A DNA stretch of 64,000 bases. Source: Lyngbya confervoides BDU141951. Lineage in GTDB: Bacteria; Cyanobacteriota; Cyanobacteriia; Thermosynechococcales; Thermosynechococcaceae. The notes beneath the pieces are model-generated. The model searched no databases. It was not told where the DNA came from and was given only the letters and a program-made list of their open reading frames with translations. The stretch is from NCBI RefSeq assembly GCF_000817775.3, contig NZ_JTHE03000015.1, forward strand, positions 23,992 to 87,991. Direction: 5' to 3'. Both the position numbers and the translations under genes were made by a program. Position 1 is the first letter of the stretch; each line of letters begins with the position of its first letter. Below, in pieces: positions 51,944 to 61,451 of the stretch.

Positions 51944-53488
51944 ATGACTGATTTTAACGCTGCCCGGCCGCCCTTTTATTGGGGGGTTTCTACCTCTGGC
52001 TATCAAAGCGAGGGGGGATATAATCAACCGGGACAGCCTCAAAATAACTGGTCGCAGGCGGAACGGTCCGGCCAGGTGGCCGTCACGGGGAAAGCTGCGG
52101 AATTTTGGCAACGGTATGCCAAAGATTTTGCCACCTGTCAGCATCTGGGAGTGACTGCGTTTCGCATGAGTCTGGAGTGGGCCAGAATCCAGCCCGCCTC
52201 GGATCCCCAGATTCGCACTGCTCCGGCCTTTGATTTTCAGGCCATGGACGACTATGCCCTGCGTATTGCAGCTTGTCAGAAAGCTGGCCTAGAGCCGATT
52301 GTGACCCTGCAGCACTTTACCCATCCCCTCTGGTTAGGGGTTGATGCCTGGCTTAAGGAAGAAACCCTGGGGGCCTATCTGACCTATGTGGAAACCGCGG
52401 TGAGTCATATTAATCACCGGTTGGTGACGATTCATCAGACCCGCCCGATTCGCTGGTTTTTGACCATTAATGAGCCCAATATCCTGGTCATTAACACCTA
52501 TCTCAATGGCACCTTTCCCTCGGATCAAGGGATTAGCCTGAATCGGGCGATGGTCGCCTTTGACCATCTTCTCGCAGCCCATATCCAGGCCTACGATCGG
52601 ATTCATCAGATCTATGCCACCCAAGGGTGGGATTCTCCCATGGTCTCGCTCAATACCTACTGCAGCGATCTCTACTGGTCGGAGAAACTGGTGTGGGATT
52701 TATTAAATCTGGCCAGCCAGCCCGTCCCGGCCCAGCAGCTGCCCCACTATTTTCGGCATCGCGCTGAGTCCTTTGAAACGGCGCTACGACAGTTTAACCT
52801 GCCCTTTCGGCGTGATCTGCCCTACCGCGTTGGCCGGTTATTTCGCCAGATTGTGCACTGGATGGGTGAGCGTTATCTTGGCCCCCAATCCTTTCAAACA
52901 ACCCTGAGGGCTGTGGCAAACTGCCAGGGCGATCGCCTGTTTGACTACCTGGCCCTGGACTATTACGATCCCTTTCTGGCCCACAGCGTTCGTCTCCCCT
53001 CGTTTGCCGATCTAGAATCTGACGTTCCTGATTTTCGCGGCTGGGTCATGAGCAGCATGCAGACCAAATGGTGGGACTGGCGATCGCTTCCCGAGGGGCT
53101 GTACTGCTTTTGTCGCTACTACAGCCAGGAATATTCCGGCACTCCCATTCTGATCGCGGAGAATGGCATGGCGCTGCGTCGCACTGAGGATAACAAAACG
53201 GCAACGACCCGACGTGATCAGCTCCGCCGCAGCCAGTTTCTCAGGGAGCATCTGGCCCAGGTGCAGCGTCTGAAAACGGCGGGAATTCCGCTGGTGGGCT
53301 ACTGTCACTGGTCCTTCACCGACAACTACGAATGGGGATCCTTTACCCCGCGCTTTGGCCTGTTTAGCCTTGACTTTGAGCGGGGCTGCGATCGCCGGGA
53401 AGCCGATCATCTGGGCGATCGCCCCGCCCAAACCTACGCGCAGCTGATTGCCCAATATTCACCGGCCCCTTCGCTGCCCCAGCCTTGA
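51944..53488 (+). CDS. Family 1 glycoside hydrolase (beta-glucosidase)
   Basis: 514 residues from ATG 51944 (a TTG at 51878 is in frame). The acid/base Glu is in FLTINEPN (about 165) and the nucleophile Glu in IAENG (about 405); YQSEGG and FRMSLEWARIQP are further GH1 blocks. It hydrolyses beta-linked glucosides or galactosides. No signal peptide is visible, so it acts in the cytoplasm. It lies 89 bases after the glycosyltransferase. Confidence 0.93.
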   Translation: MTDFNAARPPFYWGVSTSGYQSEGGYNQPGQPQNNWSQAERSGQVAVTGKAAEFWQRYAKDFATCQHLGVTAFRMSLEWARIQPASDPQIRTAPAFDFQAMDDYALRIAACQKAGLEPIVTLQHFTHPLWLGVDAWLKEETLGAYLTYVETAVSHINHRLVTIHQTRPIRWFLTINEPNILVINTYLNGTFPSDQGISLNRAMVAFDHLLAAHIQAYDRIHQIYATQGWDSPMVSLNTYCSDLYWSEKLVWDLLNLASQPVPAQQLPHYFRHRAESFETALRQFNLPFRRDLPYRVGRLFRQIVHWMGERYLGPQSFQTTLRAVANCQGDRLFDYLALDYYDPFLAHSVRLPSFADLESDVPDFRGWVMSSMQTKWWDWRSLPEGLYCFCRYYSQEYSGTPILIAENGMALRRTEDNKTATTRRDQLRRSQFLREHLAQVQRLKTAGIPLVGYCHWSFTDNYEWGSFTPRFGLFSLDFERGCDRREADHLGDRPAQTYAQLIAQYSPAPSLPQP

Positions 53489-53570
53489 AGGGGGGACTGC
53501 TTTCGGGCGATTCTTTCCTGCGGCAGATCCCTGACCCGGACAGGTAACCCCATTCAACAGAGAAAAAAGC

Positions 53571-53792
53571 ATGGCAAATTCCGCAAATTCACTGGACATC
53601 AAGCAAACGGTCACCTGGAACTGGGGAAACGGCACCGCTGAAGGAGTGATTCAGGAAATTCATCCTGAGACGATTTGCAGAACCCTCAAGGGCCAAGAGG
53701 TGACCCGCCACGGCACGGCGGACAATCCTGCCCTGGTGATTGAACAGGAGGATGGCACAACGGTGCTGAAGCTGAGGAGCGAGTTGAATTAG
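53571..53792 (+). CDS. DUF2945 (HVA1/TUDOR-like) protein
   Basis: 73 residues. VTWNWGNGTAEGVIQEI...GQEVTRHGTADNPALVIEQEDGTTVLKLRSEL matches DUF2945, a small beta-barrel family seen next to stress genes in soil bacteria. It is 6 bases before the photolyase start, so co-translation is likely. Function is not known. Confidence 0.88.
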   Translation: MANSANSLDIKQTVTWNWGNGTAEGVIQEIHPETICRTLKGQEVTRHGTADNPALVIEQEDGTTVLKLRSELN

Positions 53793-53798
53793 GGTGCC

Positions 53799-55232
53799 AT
53801 GGCGGATTTAATTGTGTTCTGGCATCGCCGCGATCTTCGCCTGGCAGACAATCTGGGCCTCGCTGCGGCCAGGGCCAAAACAGCCAAGGTGGTGGGCCTG
53901 TTCTGTTTAGATCCCTACCTGCTCAAGCCGGAGGCGGTCGCTCCGGCCCGTATGGCCTATCTCCTGGAGTCTTTGGCAGAACTTCAGCAAAGCTATCGAT
54001 CCATCGGCAGCGATCTGCTCATCTTACATCAACCCCCGGCGGAAGGTATTCCGGTCCTGGCGTCTCAGCTTGGGGCTAGGGCAATACACTGGAACTGGGA
54101 TGTGGAACCCTACGCCCAAGCGCGCGATCGCTGCGTACGCGAGGCGCTCAAGGAGCAAGGAATTGCCGTTCATACCGGCTGGGACCAGCTCCTCCACGCT
54201 CCGGGACAGGTGCGCACCCAGGCGGGCGATCCCTATATGGTCTACACGCCTTTTTGGAAGAACTGGCGATCGCAGCCCAAGGCGGCCCCGGCCCCCAGTC
54301 TCTGGGACTGTCAGGGGCTAACGGAGGCCGAACAAGATTGTGCCCGCCAGGCGGGTGCTGTGCCATTGCCCAGTCTCCAGGATCTCGGCTTTTGCTGGCA
54401 GGAACCTCTCCCCCTGCCGCCCGGAGAACAGGCTGCTTGGGATCGGTTTTTGGCCTTTTGTAACCGCGATCGCACCATCGTGGACTACGACCAGCAACGT
54501 AACTGCCCCGCCAAGGATGGCACCTCCCGTCTGAGCGCCGCCTTCAAGTTTGGCACCCTTGGTATCCGCGCCGTTTGGCAGGAAGCGATGGCTGCCTATC
54601 AGCGCTGTCGCAGCGATCGCACCGAGGCTGGCATTGAGGCGTGGCAGCAGGAGCTAGCCTGGCGCGAGTTTTATCAGCATGCCCTATATTTTTTCCCCGA
54701 TCTGGCCGAAGGAGCCTACCGGGAACGCATGCAAAATTTTCCCTGGGAGAACGACCCAGACCTATTTGAAGCGTGGTGTGCCGGCGAAACGGGCTTCCCC
54801 ATCGTGGATGCCGCCATGCGCCAGCTGAATCAAACCGGCTGGATGCACAACCGCTGTCGGATGATCGTTGCCAGCTTTTTAACCAAGGATCTCCTCATTT
54901 CCTGGCAATGGGGTGAGCAATATTTCATGCAGCACCTAGTGGATGGCGATTTGTCGGCCAATAATGGGGGCTGGCAGTGGAGTGCATCCAGTGGGATGGA
55001 TCCTAAGCCCCTGCGCATTTTCAATCCCGTCAGTCAGGCCCAAAAGTATGACCCCCAGGGAGAGTATATCCGGCACTGGTTACCCGATCTTGCGGATCTC
55101 TCCACCGAGTCCCTGATCACGGGAGAAATCTCTCCCCAGCAGCGCCAAGCCCGTTCCTATCCTGCTCCGGTGGTGAATCACGCAGCGCAGCGCCAGGCCT
55201 TCCGGGATCGCTACCAAAATCAACATCAATAG
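53799..55232 (+). CDS. phr: Deoxyribodipyrimidine (CPD) photolyase
   Basis: 477 residues. An N-terminal antenna domain (VFWHRRDLRLADNLGLAAA) and a C-terminal FAD domain with DGTSRLSAAFKFGTLGIR, ELAWREFYQHALYFFP, DAAMRQLNQTGWMHNRCRM and NNGGWQWSASSGMDPKPLRIFNP. This is the class I blue-light photolyase arrangement that repairs cyclobutane pyrimidine dimers. All recognisable FAD and DNA-contact blocks are intact. A cluster of AATAGAGA repeats follows (55228-55261). Confidence 0.96.
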   Translation: MADLIVFWHRRDLRLADNLGLAAARAKTAKVVGLFCLDPYLLKPEAVAPARMAYLLESLAELQQSYRSIGSDLLILHQPPAEGIPVLASQLGARAIHWNWDVEPYAQARDRCVREALKEQGIAVHTGWDQLLHAPGQVRTQAGDPYMVYTPFWKNWRSQPKAAPAPSLWDCQGLTEAEQDCARQAGAVPLPSLQDLGFCWQEPLPLPPGEQAAWDRFLAFCNRDRTIVDYDQQRNCPAKDGTSRLSAAFKFGTLGIRAVWQEAMAAYQRCRSDRTEAGIEAWQQELAWREFYQHALYFFPDLAEGAYRERMQNFPWENDPDLFEAWCAGETGFPIVDAAMRQLNQTGWMHNRCRMIVASFLTKDLLISWQWGEQYFMQHLVDGDLSANNGGWQWSASSGMDPKPLRIFNPVSQAQKYDPQGEYIRHWLPDLADLSTESLITGEISPQQRQARSYPAPVVNHAAQRQAFRDRYQNQHQ

Positions 55233-55261
55233 AGAGTTGAATAGAGAAATTTGAATAGAGA
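55228..55261. repeat. Three copies of AATAGAGA at the photolyase 3' end
   Basis: AATAGAGA at 55228-55235, 55240-55247 and 55254-55261, spaced 12 and 14 bases. The first copy overlaps the photolyase stop codon. Confidence 0.85.
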
Positions 55262-55360
55262 CTTCCCTCCCTTAATCAGCATCGATCGGAGAATCCGAGG
55301 GTCAGCCAGCACCTTCACCCGCAGATCTTTGCGGTCCTTTGATGCACATCAACCCGGCCT

Positions 55361-55528
55361 GTGATTGCCACAACCTTAACTACCGTCGTTGGACTTTTCC
55401 TGCTAATGTTCGGTGAAATCGGGTTTTGGCTCCCCCTCGCCATTATCCTCGCCGGGGGACTGGGAGGGGCAATGCTGCTGGTGCTATACTGCTGGCGCTA
55501 TACTTTGTTCCCTGCGTTTATCTCTTGA
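55361..55528 (+). CDS. Small two-helix membrane protein, 55 residues (tentative)
   Basis: GTG 55361 to TGA 55528. Two hydrophobic helices (about 4-20 and 22-44, separated by GEIGFW) end in a short basic/aromatic tail (YCWRYTLFPAFIS). An alternative ATG at 55406 leaves only the second helix. A stop precedes the GTG in frame. No clear ribosome binding site and no recognised family; could be a chance frame. Confidence 0.35.
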   Translation: MIATTLTTVVGLFLLMFGEIGFWLPLAIILAGGLGGAMLLVLYCWRYTLFPAFIS

Positions 55529-55636
55529 CGGCTCGGCGGTGGGGGAGAAATAATTCAAAGCAGCCTCAGCCCCTGAGGGTGAAATGGGGACGCCACAGTT
55601 TCTTTGCAGTTTCTTGGACCTTAGAAGGGACGTTTC

Positions 55637-55930
55637 ATGACCTCTAATCACTCTAAGCCCGATTCCACCGCTCCCGATTCCACCCCTCCTGATTCCACCG
55701 CTCCCCAATTTCCGTCTATCAGGACGTGGATCTCTCGCTTCCTGGGGGGAGCGATGCTGGGCGCTCTCGTCCTGCTGATTCCTATGACCTATGGCACCCT
55801 GACGGATATCCACCTGGCTCAGGGGGTTGGTGCAGGCCTGCTCATTGGGCTGTTTGGTCTCCTGTCGGCCGTTTGGGGCGAGACTTTTATTGACAACATC
55901 ATGCGACTGCTGAGCAATACTGGCCTGTAA
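55637..55930 (+). CDS. Hypothetical membrane protein with DSTAP repeats
   Basis: 97 residues. The N-terminus holds three in-frame 15-base repeats (DSTAP, DSTPP, DSTAP; 55661-55705). Two membrane helices follow (about 36-53 and 60-80). The C-terminus is ETFIDNIMRLLSNTGL. Similar small two-helix proteins are common in cyanobacteria, but I cannot name the family. Confidence 0.7.
   Translation: MTSNHSKPDSTAPDSTPPDSTAPQFPSIRTWISRFLGGAMLGALVLLIPMTYGTLTDIHLAQGVGAGLLIGLFGLLSAVWGETFIDNIMRLLSNTGL
55661..55705 (+). repeat. 3 x 15-base in-frame repeat
   Basis: GATTCCACCGCTCCC, GATTCCACCCCTCCT, GATTCCACCGCTCCC; the first and third copies are identical. Confidence 0.9.
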
Positions 55931-56522
55931 ACGGCAGGATACCTCTGCCATGGATCAATGCCAAACCGATTTAAGATGAGATCTGCGGGACAAATCTCAA
56001 ACTCTGGTCCGAATCTCCGATAATCGGTAGAGGTCGGAACCCCTCGTCTTAGAAGAGATTGTGTCCCCCACCACAGGGCTGTTTTATCGCTTGATCTCCC
56101 CATCCCCACGCTTGATTGGGGAAATCTATCAATGGATAGATCCGCTAACATCCCTCTGGGATGATGGGCAAGCTCAGGAAGTTAGGGTTTGCTAATATCA
56201 GGGTAACTCCAAGCATGGCTTGGCTTTTGCCCACTCTTACATCAGCACATCCTGGGGAGGAAATGCGAGCGAGTCTTCCTGCTCAGGGTCTGAAGATTTT
56301 CCACCTCTCATAAACTCCGTCCAACCCTTCTAGTGCTGAAGTCCTAAGTGCCTCAGGAGCAATGGATTACACCGGTCCTGGACGTCAGCCCGGTCACTCT
56401 AAACGGCTGTGAACCCAGTAGAGGGAAGGGGATTCACAACTCTCTATGCCATAAAAACAATGATTTATAACGTATTAGGTTCCTCTCTATGCCAGCTTGC
56501 GATCGCAGTGAATCGACTCCCC
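55931..56522. other. Long intergenic region, no accepted gene
   Basis: About 590 bases. A 6-base hairpin CCAAGC ATG GCTTGG with CTTTT following (56209-56228) looks like a weak terminator. A 49-codon frame at 56161 and the upstream extension of the next gene from 56409 were considered weak. Confidence 0.4.
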
Positions 56523-57035
56523 ATGGCTGAGGACAAGGCCTACAGCTTTGATTCCTTTGATAAAGTTTATTCCCGCCGGCGCTTGGGACAGATCCCTTCT
56601 CCAGTGGCTACCAAAACAGACGTTTTACCACCCGCCGCTTCTGCTCCCCCCTCTGAGTCGGGCCAGACCTGCTATCTGTGTTCTGCCCCCATTGCCCAGC
56701 ACATCAGTCAAAATCAGTCCTACTGGTACTGTCCGAGCTGTCGCCAAAAACTCCCGAATCAGTTAATTCAGGCCATCGATCAAGATCACCAGAATCGAGA
56801 AGCCATCCTACGGCAGTTTACCAATCACAGTTCCCACGTTCAAATTCTGCGTTTCCAGGACCCAGAGACCGGATTCCATGAGCATGTGGTGTTTCCAGGA
56901 CAGCGGCTGCTGCTGTCCCTTCGAGATTTAACCCTAGTGAAAATTTACTCTAGCGAACAGGTCACGACCCTGGCCATCGACACTATCCAGGCCCGCAATT
57001 TACCCCCTGCCCCGGAGATGACAGGTCTCTCCTAG
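56523..57035 (+). CDS. Hypothetical protein with a zinc-ribbon-like CxxC pair
   Basis: 170 residues from ATG 56523 (upstream in-frame ATG at 56457 possible). After a Pro/Ala-rich stretch, TCYLCSAPIAQH...YWYCPSCRQKL gives two CxxC knuckles typical of a treble-clef or ribbon zinc site (about 49-75). The remaining 95 residues form an alpha/beta region (SHVQILRFQDPETGFHEHVVF). Family not recognised. Confidence 0.65.
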   Translation: MAEDKAYSFDSFDKVYSRRRLGQIPSPVATKTDVLPPAASAPPSESGQTCYLCSAPIAQHISQNQSYWYCPSCRQKLPNQLIQAIDQDHQNREAILRQFTNHSSHVQILRFQDPETGFHEHVVFPGQRLLLSLRDLTLVKIYSSEQVTTLAIDTIQARNLPPAPEMTGLS

Positions 57036-57173
57036 GGCTTTGTCCCCAAGAGTGGCAGCGTTTTCTAACCTCAGACAGATCCGCTTGACCTCCGATGGGA
57101 AGAGGGGGTTGGCCTGGAATTTCTTTAGATTGTCTTTAGATTTCTATTCCTGCAAGCTTTCAAGGAGACCCAT

Positions 57174-58043
57174 ATGCCTACCCAGGAAAAACGCCCCACC
57201 CCCGATCAAATTCCAGCTCAGCAGCTAGACTATCCGGTGAGCCAGGCGGATATGGTTCCCCGCCCCGATTCCGATCTTTCCAATTATCGTCCTGCCAATA
57301 AGCTCAATGGGAAGGTCGCTCTAATTACGGGTGGGGACTCGGGCATTGGGCGAGCAGTGGCAATTGCCTATGCCATGGAAGGAGCCAACGTTGCGATTCT
57401 TTATGACCAAAATGATGAAGATGCGGCCAAAACCCAGGCCATGGTTGAGGAGCAAGGGCAATCGTGTCATCTTCTAAAGCACGATGTGCGCAGTCGCGAG
57501 GCCTGTCAGCAGGCGGTTGCGAATACCCTGGATGCCCTGGGCAAGATTAATATTCTGGTGAACAATGCTGCCTATCAAATGGTGCAGCAAAGGTTTGAAG
57601 ACATTACGGAAGCGCAGTTTCGTCGTACCCTGGAAACCAATATTTTTGGTTATTTTCACATGGCTCAGGCCGTTGTTCCCCATCTCCAGGCTGGCGATGT
57701 GATTATTAATACCGGCAGTATCGTGGGCAAAACCGGTAAATCATTTTTAGTGGACTATGCGGCCAGTAAGGGCGCTGTTCATAGCTTTACAAAGGCTCTG
57801 GCCCTGAACCTGGCCGATCGCAAAATTCGGGTTAATGCGGTGGTCCCCGGCCCGGTTTGGACCCCCAATATTCCCGCCACCATGCGCGCAGACCAGGTGG
57901 AGGGATTTGACACGGATCCAGCCTTGGAGCGGACCGCCCAGCCCGAGGAGCTGGCGCCTGCCTACGTTTTCATGGCGGCAGAGGACAGCAGTTTTGTCAC
58001 CGGTGCCCTGCTAGACGTGACTGGAGGACAGATCTCCAGTTAA
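57174..58043 (+). CDS. YghA/GsiB-neighbour-type short-chain dehydrogenase
   Basis: 289 residues; AAGGAG six bases before the ATG. A leading 45 residues (PTQEKRPTPDQIPAQQLDYP) are typical of the YghA / general stress protein 39 branch. The cofactor motif TGGDSGIGRA, NNAA and catalytic YAASKG are intact. These enzymes are induced by general or osmotic stress in other bacteria; substrate not settled. Confidence 0.9.
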   Translation: MPTQEKRPTPDQIPAQQLDYPVSQADMVPRPDSDLSNYRPANKLNGKVALITGGDSGIGRAVAIAYAMEGANVAILYDQNDEDAAKTQAMVEEQGQSCHLLKHDVRSREACQQAVANTLDALGKINILVNNAAYQMVQQRFEDITEAQFRRTLETNIFGYFHMAQAVVPHLQAGDVIINTGSIVGKTGKSFLVDYAASKGAVHSFTKALALNLADRKIRVNAVVPGPVWTPNIPATMRADQVEGFDTDPALERTAQPEELAPAYVFMAAEDSSFVTGALLDVTGGQISS

Positions 58044-58053
58044 GCAACTGACC

Positions 58054-58083
58054 GTGATGCCCGGTGATGCCCGGTGATGCCCG
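58054..58083. repeat. Exact 3 x 10-base tandem repeat
   Basis: GTGATGCCCG three times head to tail, 10 bases after the SDR stop. Confidence 0.95.
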
Positions 58084-58156
58084 GTCGATCACAGACGGCC
58101 TAGATCGCTGTGCAAAAAATTTATTGAGCTAACATCAGACAGGGACGCCAATCGGC

Positions 58157-59680
58157 ATGTTCGATCACTACGACATTATCATTATCGGATCTGGAGCCGG
58201 GGGGGGAACCCTGGCCTTTGGGCTGGCCCACCGCGGCTTGCGGATTTTGCTCCTGGAGCGAGGCCATTCCATTCCCAAGGAGCCGGAAAATTGGCAAGCC
58301 CGGTCGCTGTTTCAGGAGGGGCGTTACCGCACCGACCAGCAGTGGATTGATCAGCGGCAACGGCAGCCCTTTCGGCCCTCTCTTTATCAGCACGTTGGTG
58401 GCAGTACCAAGGTGTACGGAGCTGCTCTCCTGCGGATGCGGGAAATGGATTTTGGGACGGTGACTTACCCGGAGGGGATTTCGCCCGCCTGGCCCCTCTC
58501 CTACGGGGCCTTAGAACCCTACTACGCCCAGGCTGAGGACCTCTACTGGGTGCATGGCGATCGCGGTGAAGATCCCACCGAGCCCTTTGCCCACGGTCCC
58601 TTCCCCTTTCCGGCAATGCCCCACGAGCCTAAGGTGTGGGCCATTGCCCAGCAGCTTTCCCGGCAGGGGCTGCAGCCGTTCTCGCTACCGATGGGAATTG
58701 ATCGCCGTGAAGGGGGAAGCTGCATCCGCTGTAGCACCTGCGATGGGTATCCCTGTTTGTTAGATGCAAAGGCCGATGCGGAGGTGTGCTGTGTAGAGCC
58801 GGCCCTAGCCCAGGGAAATGTGACCCTGAAAACTGGCGTAGAAGCCCAGCGGATCATTACCGAGGAGTCTGGACGTCGCGTGGTTGGGGTGGAGGCGATC
58901 GCCGCCGGTCGGGCGGTTTACTACAAGGCTCACCAAATTGTTGTGGCCTGCGGCGCGGTGAACAGTGCGGCCCTGCTGCTGCGATCGGCCACTGCACAGC
59001 ATCCGCGGGGACTGGGAAATTCCTCGGGCTTGGTGGGACGGTATCTCATGAAGCACAATGTCACTAAGCTCTTTGCCATCGGCTGGGAGAACAATCCCAC
59101 GGTTTTCCAGAAAACCCTAGCCATTAACGACTTTTATCGCCAGGATGGAGATGCTCCCATCGGTCATATTCATCTCATGGGCAAGCACACCTGGGAAATG
59201 ATGCGCAGTGACTTTCCCGAATGGGTGCCCAATAGAATGTTGCAGGCGATCGCCCGGCGTTCGGTGGACTGGTGGGTGCAGACCGAAGACCTGCCTGATC
59301 CAGAAAACCGGGTTACGCTCACCCCAAGGGGCGAAATTGCAGTGACCTACCGCCCCAATAACCTGATGAATCATCACCGCTTGACCCAGCGGATGCGATC
59401 CCTCTTGCGAGGAGCTGGGTTTCCCTGGGTCATTGCCCGTCCGGTTGGCCTGGCCACGCTAAACCATCAGGCCGGCACCTGCCGCTTTGGGGAAGATCCC
59501 AAAACCAGTGTTTTAAATCTAGACTGCCGCTGCCACGATTTAGAAAACCTCTACGTGGTGGATTCCAGCTTTTTTCCCTCCGCCACAGCAACCAATCCCA
59601 CCCTGACCATCGCCGCGAATGCTTTGCGGGTGGCTGAAAGATTGGCGTGCCATCCCGTATCGATGCCAGCGATCGCCTGA
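58157..59680 (+). CDS. GMC-family oxidoreductase (choline dehydrogenase-like)
   Basis: 507 residues. FAD motif IIIGSGAGGGTLA (about 7-19), GGSTKVYGAALLRMR, and the C-terminal NHQAGTCRFG (active-site His region) and VDSSFFPSATATNPTLTIAANALR. A cluster of Cys (CIRCSTCDGYPC, about 193-204) suggests a metal site unusual for the family but known from some bacterial GMC enzymes. Composition matches the genome, unlike the copy at 3708. Probably oxidises a sugar or alcohol. Confidence 0.9.
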   Translation: MFDHYDIIIIGSGAGGGTLAFGLAHRGLRILLLERGHSIPKEPENWQARSLFQEGRYRTDQQWIDQRQRQPFRPSLYQHVGGSTKVYGAALLRMREMDFGTVTYPEGISPAWPLSYGALEPYYAQAEDLYWVHGDRGEDPTEPFAHGPFPFPAMPHEPKVWAIAQQLSRQGLQPFSLPMGIDRREGGSCIRCSTCDGYPCLLDAKADAEVCCVEPALAQGNVTLKTGVEAQRIITEESGRRVVGVEAIAAGRAVYYKAHQIVVACGAVNSAALLLRSATAQHPRGLGNSSGLVGRYLMKHNVTKLFAIGWENNPTVFQKTLAINDFYRQDGDAPIGHIHLMGKHTWEMMRSDFPEWVPNRMLQAIARRSVDWWVQTEDLPDPENRVTLTPRGEIAVTYRPNNLMNHHRLTQRMRSLLRGAGFPWVIARPVGLATLNHQAGTCRFGEDPKTSVLNLDCRCHDLENLYVVDSSFFPSATATNPTLTIAANALRVAERLACHPVSMPAIA

Positions 59681-59727
59681 GGGGCTGGCTTCTTGGCACT
59701 GTTCTCGACCGATTCATATATTGTTAG

Positions 59728-61416
59728 ATGCAACCTATGGTTTCTACATCCTCCTCCTGGTGGGAAGAGAGCGTAATTTATCAAATCTACCCGCCCACCT
59801 TCGCGGATGCCAATGGAGATGGCATTGGCGATCTGCAAGGCATTATTCAACGCCTGGACTATTTGAATGACGGGCATCCCCACGCTTCTTTGAGTCTGGG
59901 CATTGATGCCATCTGGCTTTCCCCCATTTTTGCATCCCCCATGGGGGATAACGGCTACGATGTCAGCGACTACTACCGCATCAACCCCATGTACGGCACC
60001 CTGGCCGATTTGGATGAACTCATTGCCGCTGCCCATCAGCGACGAATCAAACTTATTTTAGACCTGGTGCTCAACCACACCTCTCAGGAGCATGAATGGT
60101 TTCGCACCTCCAGCGCCAGTCAAAACAATGAAAAGGCCGACTGGTATCTCTGGCAAGATCCTGCCGAAGATGGGGGCGTTCCCAACAACTGGCGATCCTA
60201 CATGGGGGGCACCGGTTGGACCTTTCACGAAGCGCGTCAGCAATATTATTTCCACACCTTTAAATCCTTTCAGCCCGACTTAAACTGGCGCAACCCGGCC
60301 GTTAGGGCTGCGATCGCCGATATTGTGCGCTTCTGGCTGAATCGGGGCGTGGATGGTTTTCGGCTGGATGCTTCCAGTGTCTACAGTAAAGATCAGGGCT
60401 TCCGCGACAATCCCATGAAGTTTACCAGTGTTGATCCGGAAGCTTACGATAGCTATCATCATCTCTACGAGAAGGATTTGCCGGAAAATCACCATATCAT
60501 CCGGGAAATTCGCGGCATTCTAGAAGAATATGGCGATCGCGTTCTGATTGGGGAAACCTTTATTAACAGCAAGCTCAACGAATCCATTATGTTTTACGGG
60601 GTTCAGAACGACGAGCTGCATTTGCCCTTTGAATTTGAGTTTCCCTTCAGTCCCTGGCATCCCGGCTATCTCCAGCAGCAGATTGAGAAAAAAGAAGTCC
60701 TGACCCCACCAGGAGCCTGGCCGGTTTACTTTTTAGATAACCACGATATTCCGCGCCATCTCTCGCGCTGGATTGCCTGTAGTCTCTGTACCGACCCGGC
60801 CACAGTGGCCCAGGGCGCCGCGGCTTTGCTACTGACCCTGCGGGGAACGCCGATTTTGTACTACGGTCAGGAAATCGGCATGGAAAACCATGAGGAGATT
60901 CCCCCAGACCTGCGTCAAGATCGCGCCATGATCAAGGGCAACGATGAGGATGAGCGATCCACCCGTGATGGGGCTAGGACGCCCATGCAGTGGGATGATT
61001 CGCCCCAGGCCGGCTTTAGCTTTGGTGAGGCTGTAGATCCCTGGTTGCCGGTTCATCCCAACTACAAAGATGTCAATGTGGCCAAGCAACAGTCCAATCC
61101 CGACTCCATTTTTGATTTTTATCGGCGGCTTCTGCAGGTGCGTCGTCAAACTCCGGCCCTGCGCTGCGGAGAGTGGCGATCGCTGATTCACTACCCGGAT
61201 GATTTATTAGCCTACCTGCGCCGCCATGAAACCGATCAGGTGCTGGTGATTATCAACTTTACCCAGGAGCGGCTATTCTGTGTGGATGAACCCCTTGAGC
61301 CCAGTCGATGGCGAGTGTTGGTGTCTAATTGTCGCCAAGCCGGCACCGAAATGGCCACCCTCGACAGCCTTAAAGCCTTTGAAGTATCGGTCTTCCAGCG
61401 GATGGAGGCAGGCTAG
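59728..61416 (+). CDS. GH13 alpha-glucosidase (oligo-1,6-glucosidase type)
   Basis: 562 residues. GH13 regions in order: DLVLNHTS (I), GFRLDASS with the nucleophile Asp (II), LIGETF with the acid/base Glu (III), FLDNHD (IV), and QPDLNW (V), which marks the oligo-1,6-glucosidase/trehalose-hydrolase branch. It cleaves alpha-glucosidic bonds in small oligosaccharides. No signal peptide, so probably cytoplasmic. It follows the GMC gene by 47 bases. Confidence 0.93.
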   Translation: MQPMVSTSSSWWEESVIYQIYPPTFADANGDGIGDLQGIIQRLDYLNDGHPHASLSLGIDAIWLSPIFASPMGDNGYDVSDYYRINPMYGTLADLDELIAAAHQRRIKLILDLVLNHTSQEHEWFRTSSASQNNEKADWYLWQDPAEDGGVPNNWRSYMGGTGWTFHEARQQYYFHTFKSFQPDLNWRNPAVRAAIADIVRFWLNRGVDGFRLDASSVYSKDQGFRDNPMKFTSVDPEAYDSYHHLYEKDLPENHHIIREIRGILEEYGDRVLIGETFINSKLNESIMFYGVQNDELHLPFEFEFPFSPWHPGYLQQQIEKKEVLTPPGAWPVYFLDNHDIPRHLSRWIACSLCTDPATVAQGAAALLLTLRGTPILYYGQEIGMENHEEIPPDLRQDRAMIKGNDEDERSTRDGARTPMQWDDSPQAGFSFGEAVDPWLPVHPNYKDVNVAKQQSNPDSIFDFYRRLLQVRRQTPALRCGEWRSLIHYPDDLLAYLRRHETDQVLVIINFTQERLFCVDEPLEPSRWRVLVSNCRQAGTEMATLDSLKAFEVSVFQRMEAG

Positions 61417-61418
61417 TT

Positions 61419-61439
61419 ATCCCCTGAGCGATCGGGGAT
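61419..61439. terminator. Small hairpin between convergent genes
   Basis: ATCCCC (61419-61424) pairs with GGGGAT (61434-61439), loop of 9. Located between the GH13 and topoisomerase stops; may end both transcripts. Confidence 0.45.
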
Positions 61440-61451
61440 GCCCTTCCCCGG

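Noticed and set aside
55484..55951. 155-codon minus-strand frame
   Set aside because: It is antisense to the small membrane-protein gene with DSTAP repeats; Gln/Arg-rich with no coherent pattern.
56161..56310. 49-codon plus-strand frame in the gap before the zinc-ribbon gene
   Set aside because: No ribosome binding site, no recognisable feature, and it runs through a small hairpin.
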